Assembly (NCBI GenBank): GCA_012295275.1
Contig: CM022667.1
Span: 3,502,001-3,532,000, forward strand
From: Chrysomallon squamiferum
Lineage: Eukaryota > Mollusca > Gastropoda > Neomphalida > Peltospiridae
Length of the DNA stretch: 30,000 nucleotides
Reading direction: 5' to 3'
Shown here piece by piece: positions 29,216 to 30,000 of this stretch (its first letter is position 1; each line of letters begins with the position of its first letter). Position numbers and translations under genes: made by a program. The notes beneath the pieces were generated by a model that had not been told where the DNA came from, searched no databases, and worked only from the letters and a program-made list of their open reading frames with translations.

Positions 29216-30000
29216 CCTCCATAAAGACCACCCTGACAGTAAGACCATTGTCTTATAAAGACCATACCATTAAGTCCAAACCAGTACCAAGATCAGTGAA
29301 CCACTTAGAGTATAGAGACCACTGTAGTATAGAGACCAATTCAATACTAGAACCACTGTAGTATAGAGATCATTCCAATACTAGAACCACTGTAAAATAG
29401 AGACCAATTCAGTACTACAACCACTGTAGTATAGACACCAATTCAGTACTACAACCACTGTAGTATAGAGACCAGTTCAATACTAGAACCAGTGTAGTGC
29501 AGAGACCATTCCAATACTAGAACCACTGTAGTATAGAGACCAGTTCAATACTAGAACCACTGTAGTACAGAGACCAGTTCAATACTAGAACCACTGCAGT
29601 ATAGAGACCAGTTCAATACTAGAACCACTGTAGTATAGAGACCAGTCCAATACTAGAACCACTGTAGTATAGAGACCAGTTCAATACTAGAACCACTGTA
29701 GTATAGAGACCAGTTCAATACTAGAACCACTGTAGTATAGACCAGTTCAATACTAGAACCAGTTCCAGTTCAATACTAGAACCACTGTAGTATAGACACC
29801 AGTTCAATACTAGAACCACTGAACCAGTTCAATACTAGAACCAGTGTGGTGCAGAGACCATTCCAATACTAGAACCACTGTAGTACAGAGACCAGTTCAA
29901 TACTAGAACCACTGCAGTATAGAGACCAGTTCAATACTAGAACCACTGTAGTATAGAGACCAGTCCAATACTAGAACCAGTGTAGTATAGACCAGTTCAA
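29216..30000. repeat. 34-bp minisatellite of two 17-bp halves, continues past the window
   Basis: The unit is ACCACTGTAGTATAGAG plus ACCAGTTCAATACTAGA. From about 29290 it repeats at 34-bp steps with minor variants (ACCAATTC, ATTCC, GTGCAG), plus deletions near 29730 and 29815. Upstream (29216-29330) only 17-bp-like ACCA... units occur, so the 34-mer probably arose by fusion of diverged 17-mers. The unit length is not a multiple of three and stops occur in every frame on both strands. The array is cut by the window edge. Confidence 0.92.

Overview
No confident gene was found. The window is AT-rich, non-coding animal-type DNA. It is dense in microsatellites (TG/CA, TC/GA, AAT, GAT, CTA, GTA, TA, GACA), long A or T homopolymers, and four or more minisatellites. 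This excludes a bacterial or compact fungal genome and fits an intergenic or long intronic stretch of an invertebrate metazoan. A mollusc is plausible from the style of the repeats, but no diagnostic gene or transposon is present, so this is inference only. All long open frames checked are translations of simple repeats, or lie in non-repetitive DNA without recognisable domains, codon bias or convincing splice structure.

Layout. 1-3.5 kb: short complex patches, an A-rich ~56-bp minisatellite, TG/CA runs and an AT-rich 25-bp minisatellite. 3.5-4.2 kb: a 10/20-bp minisatellite with an 80-bp higher-order period. 4.2-9.4 kb: TC/AG, polypyrimidine and TG tracts and AT-rich low-complexity DNA, with one complex island near 5.33-5.6 kb. 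9.4-17.1 kb: small complex islands (9.37, 10.5, 11.4, 12.6, 13.8, 14.8 and 15.4 kb) between triplet and CA/TG arrays. 17.5-19.0 kb: an AGGTG-rich island, a 94-bp TC tract and a 39-bp-unit ACTAGTGAC minisatellite. 19.49-19.99 kb: a complex island flanked by GAGA tracts. 20.8-21.24 kb: a 410-bp CA array. 21.45-21.64 kb: a dense cluster of CAGGTA/TACCTG boxes. 22.56-23.4 kb: a second large complex island. 25.49-25.93 kb: a GC-richer island with a G-quadruplex motif, inverted CCAAT boxes, a TATA-like box and a YY1-like site, followed by degenerate tandem copies of its end. 26.7-27.35 kb: a CTA/CTG triplet array with an ~85-bp super-period. 29.2 kb to the end: a 34-bp minisatellite built from two 17-bp halves that runs out of the window.

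Interpretation. The complex islands have higher sequence complexity, more CpG and recognisable transcription-factor sites (DR1 nuclear receptor, POU octamer, palindromic GATA, TAATTA clusters, E2-box palindrome, T-box). They stand out against simple-sequence DNA and look like cis-regulatory elements, perhaps around a developmental gene outside the window. That is inference from motif content; conservation could not be tested. No protein-coding, RNA-gene, CRISPR or intact mobile-element system was found.
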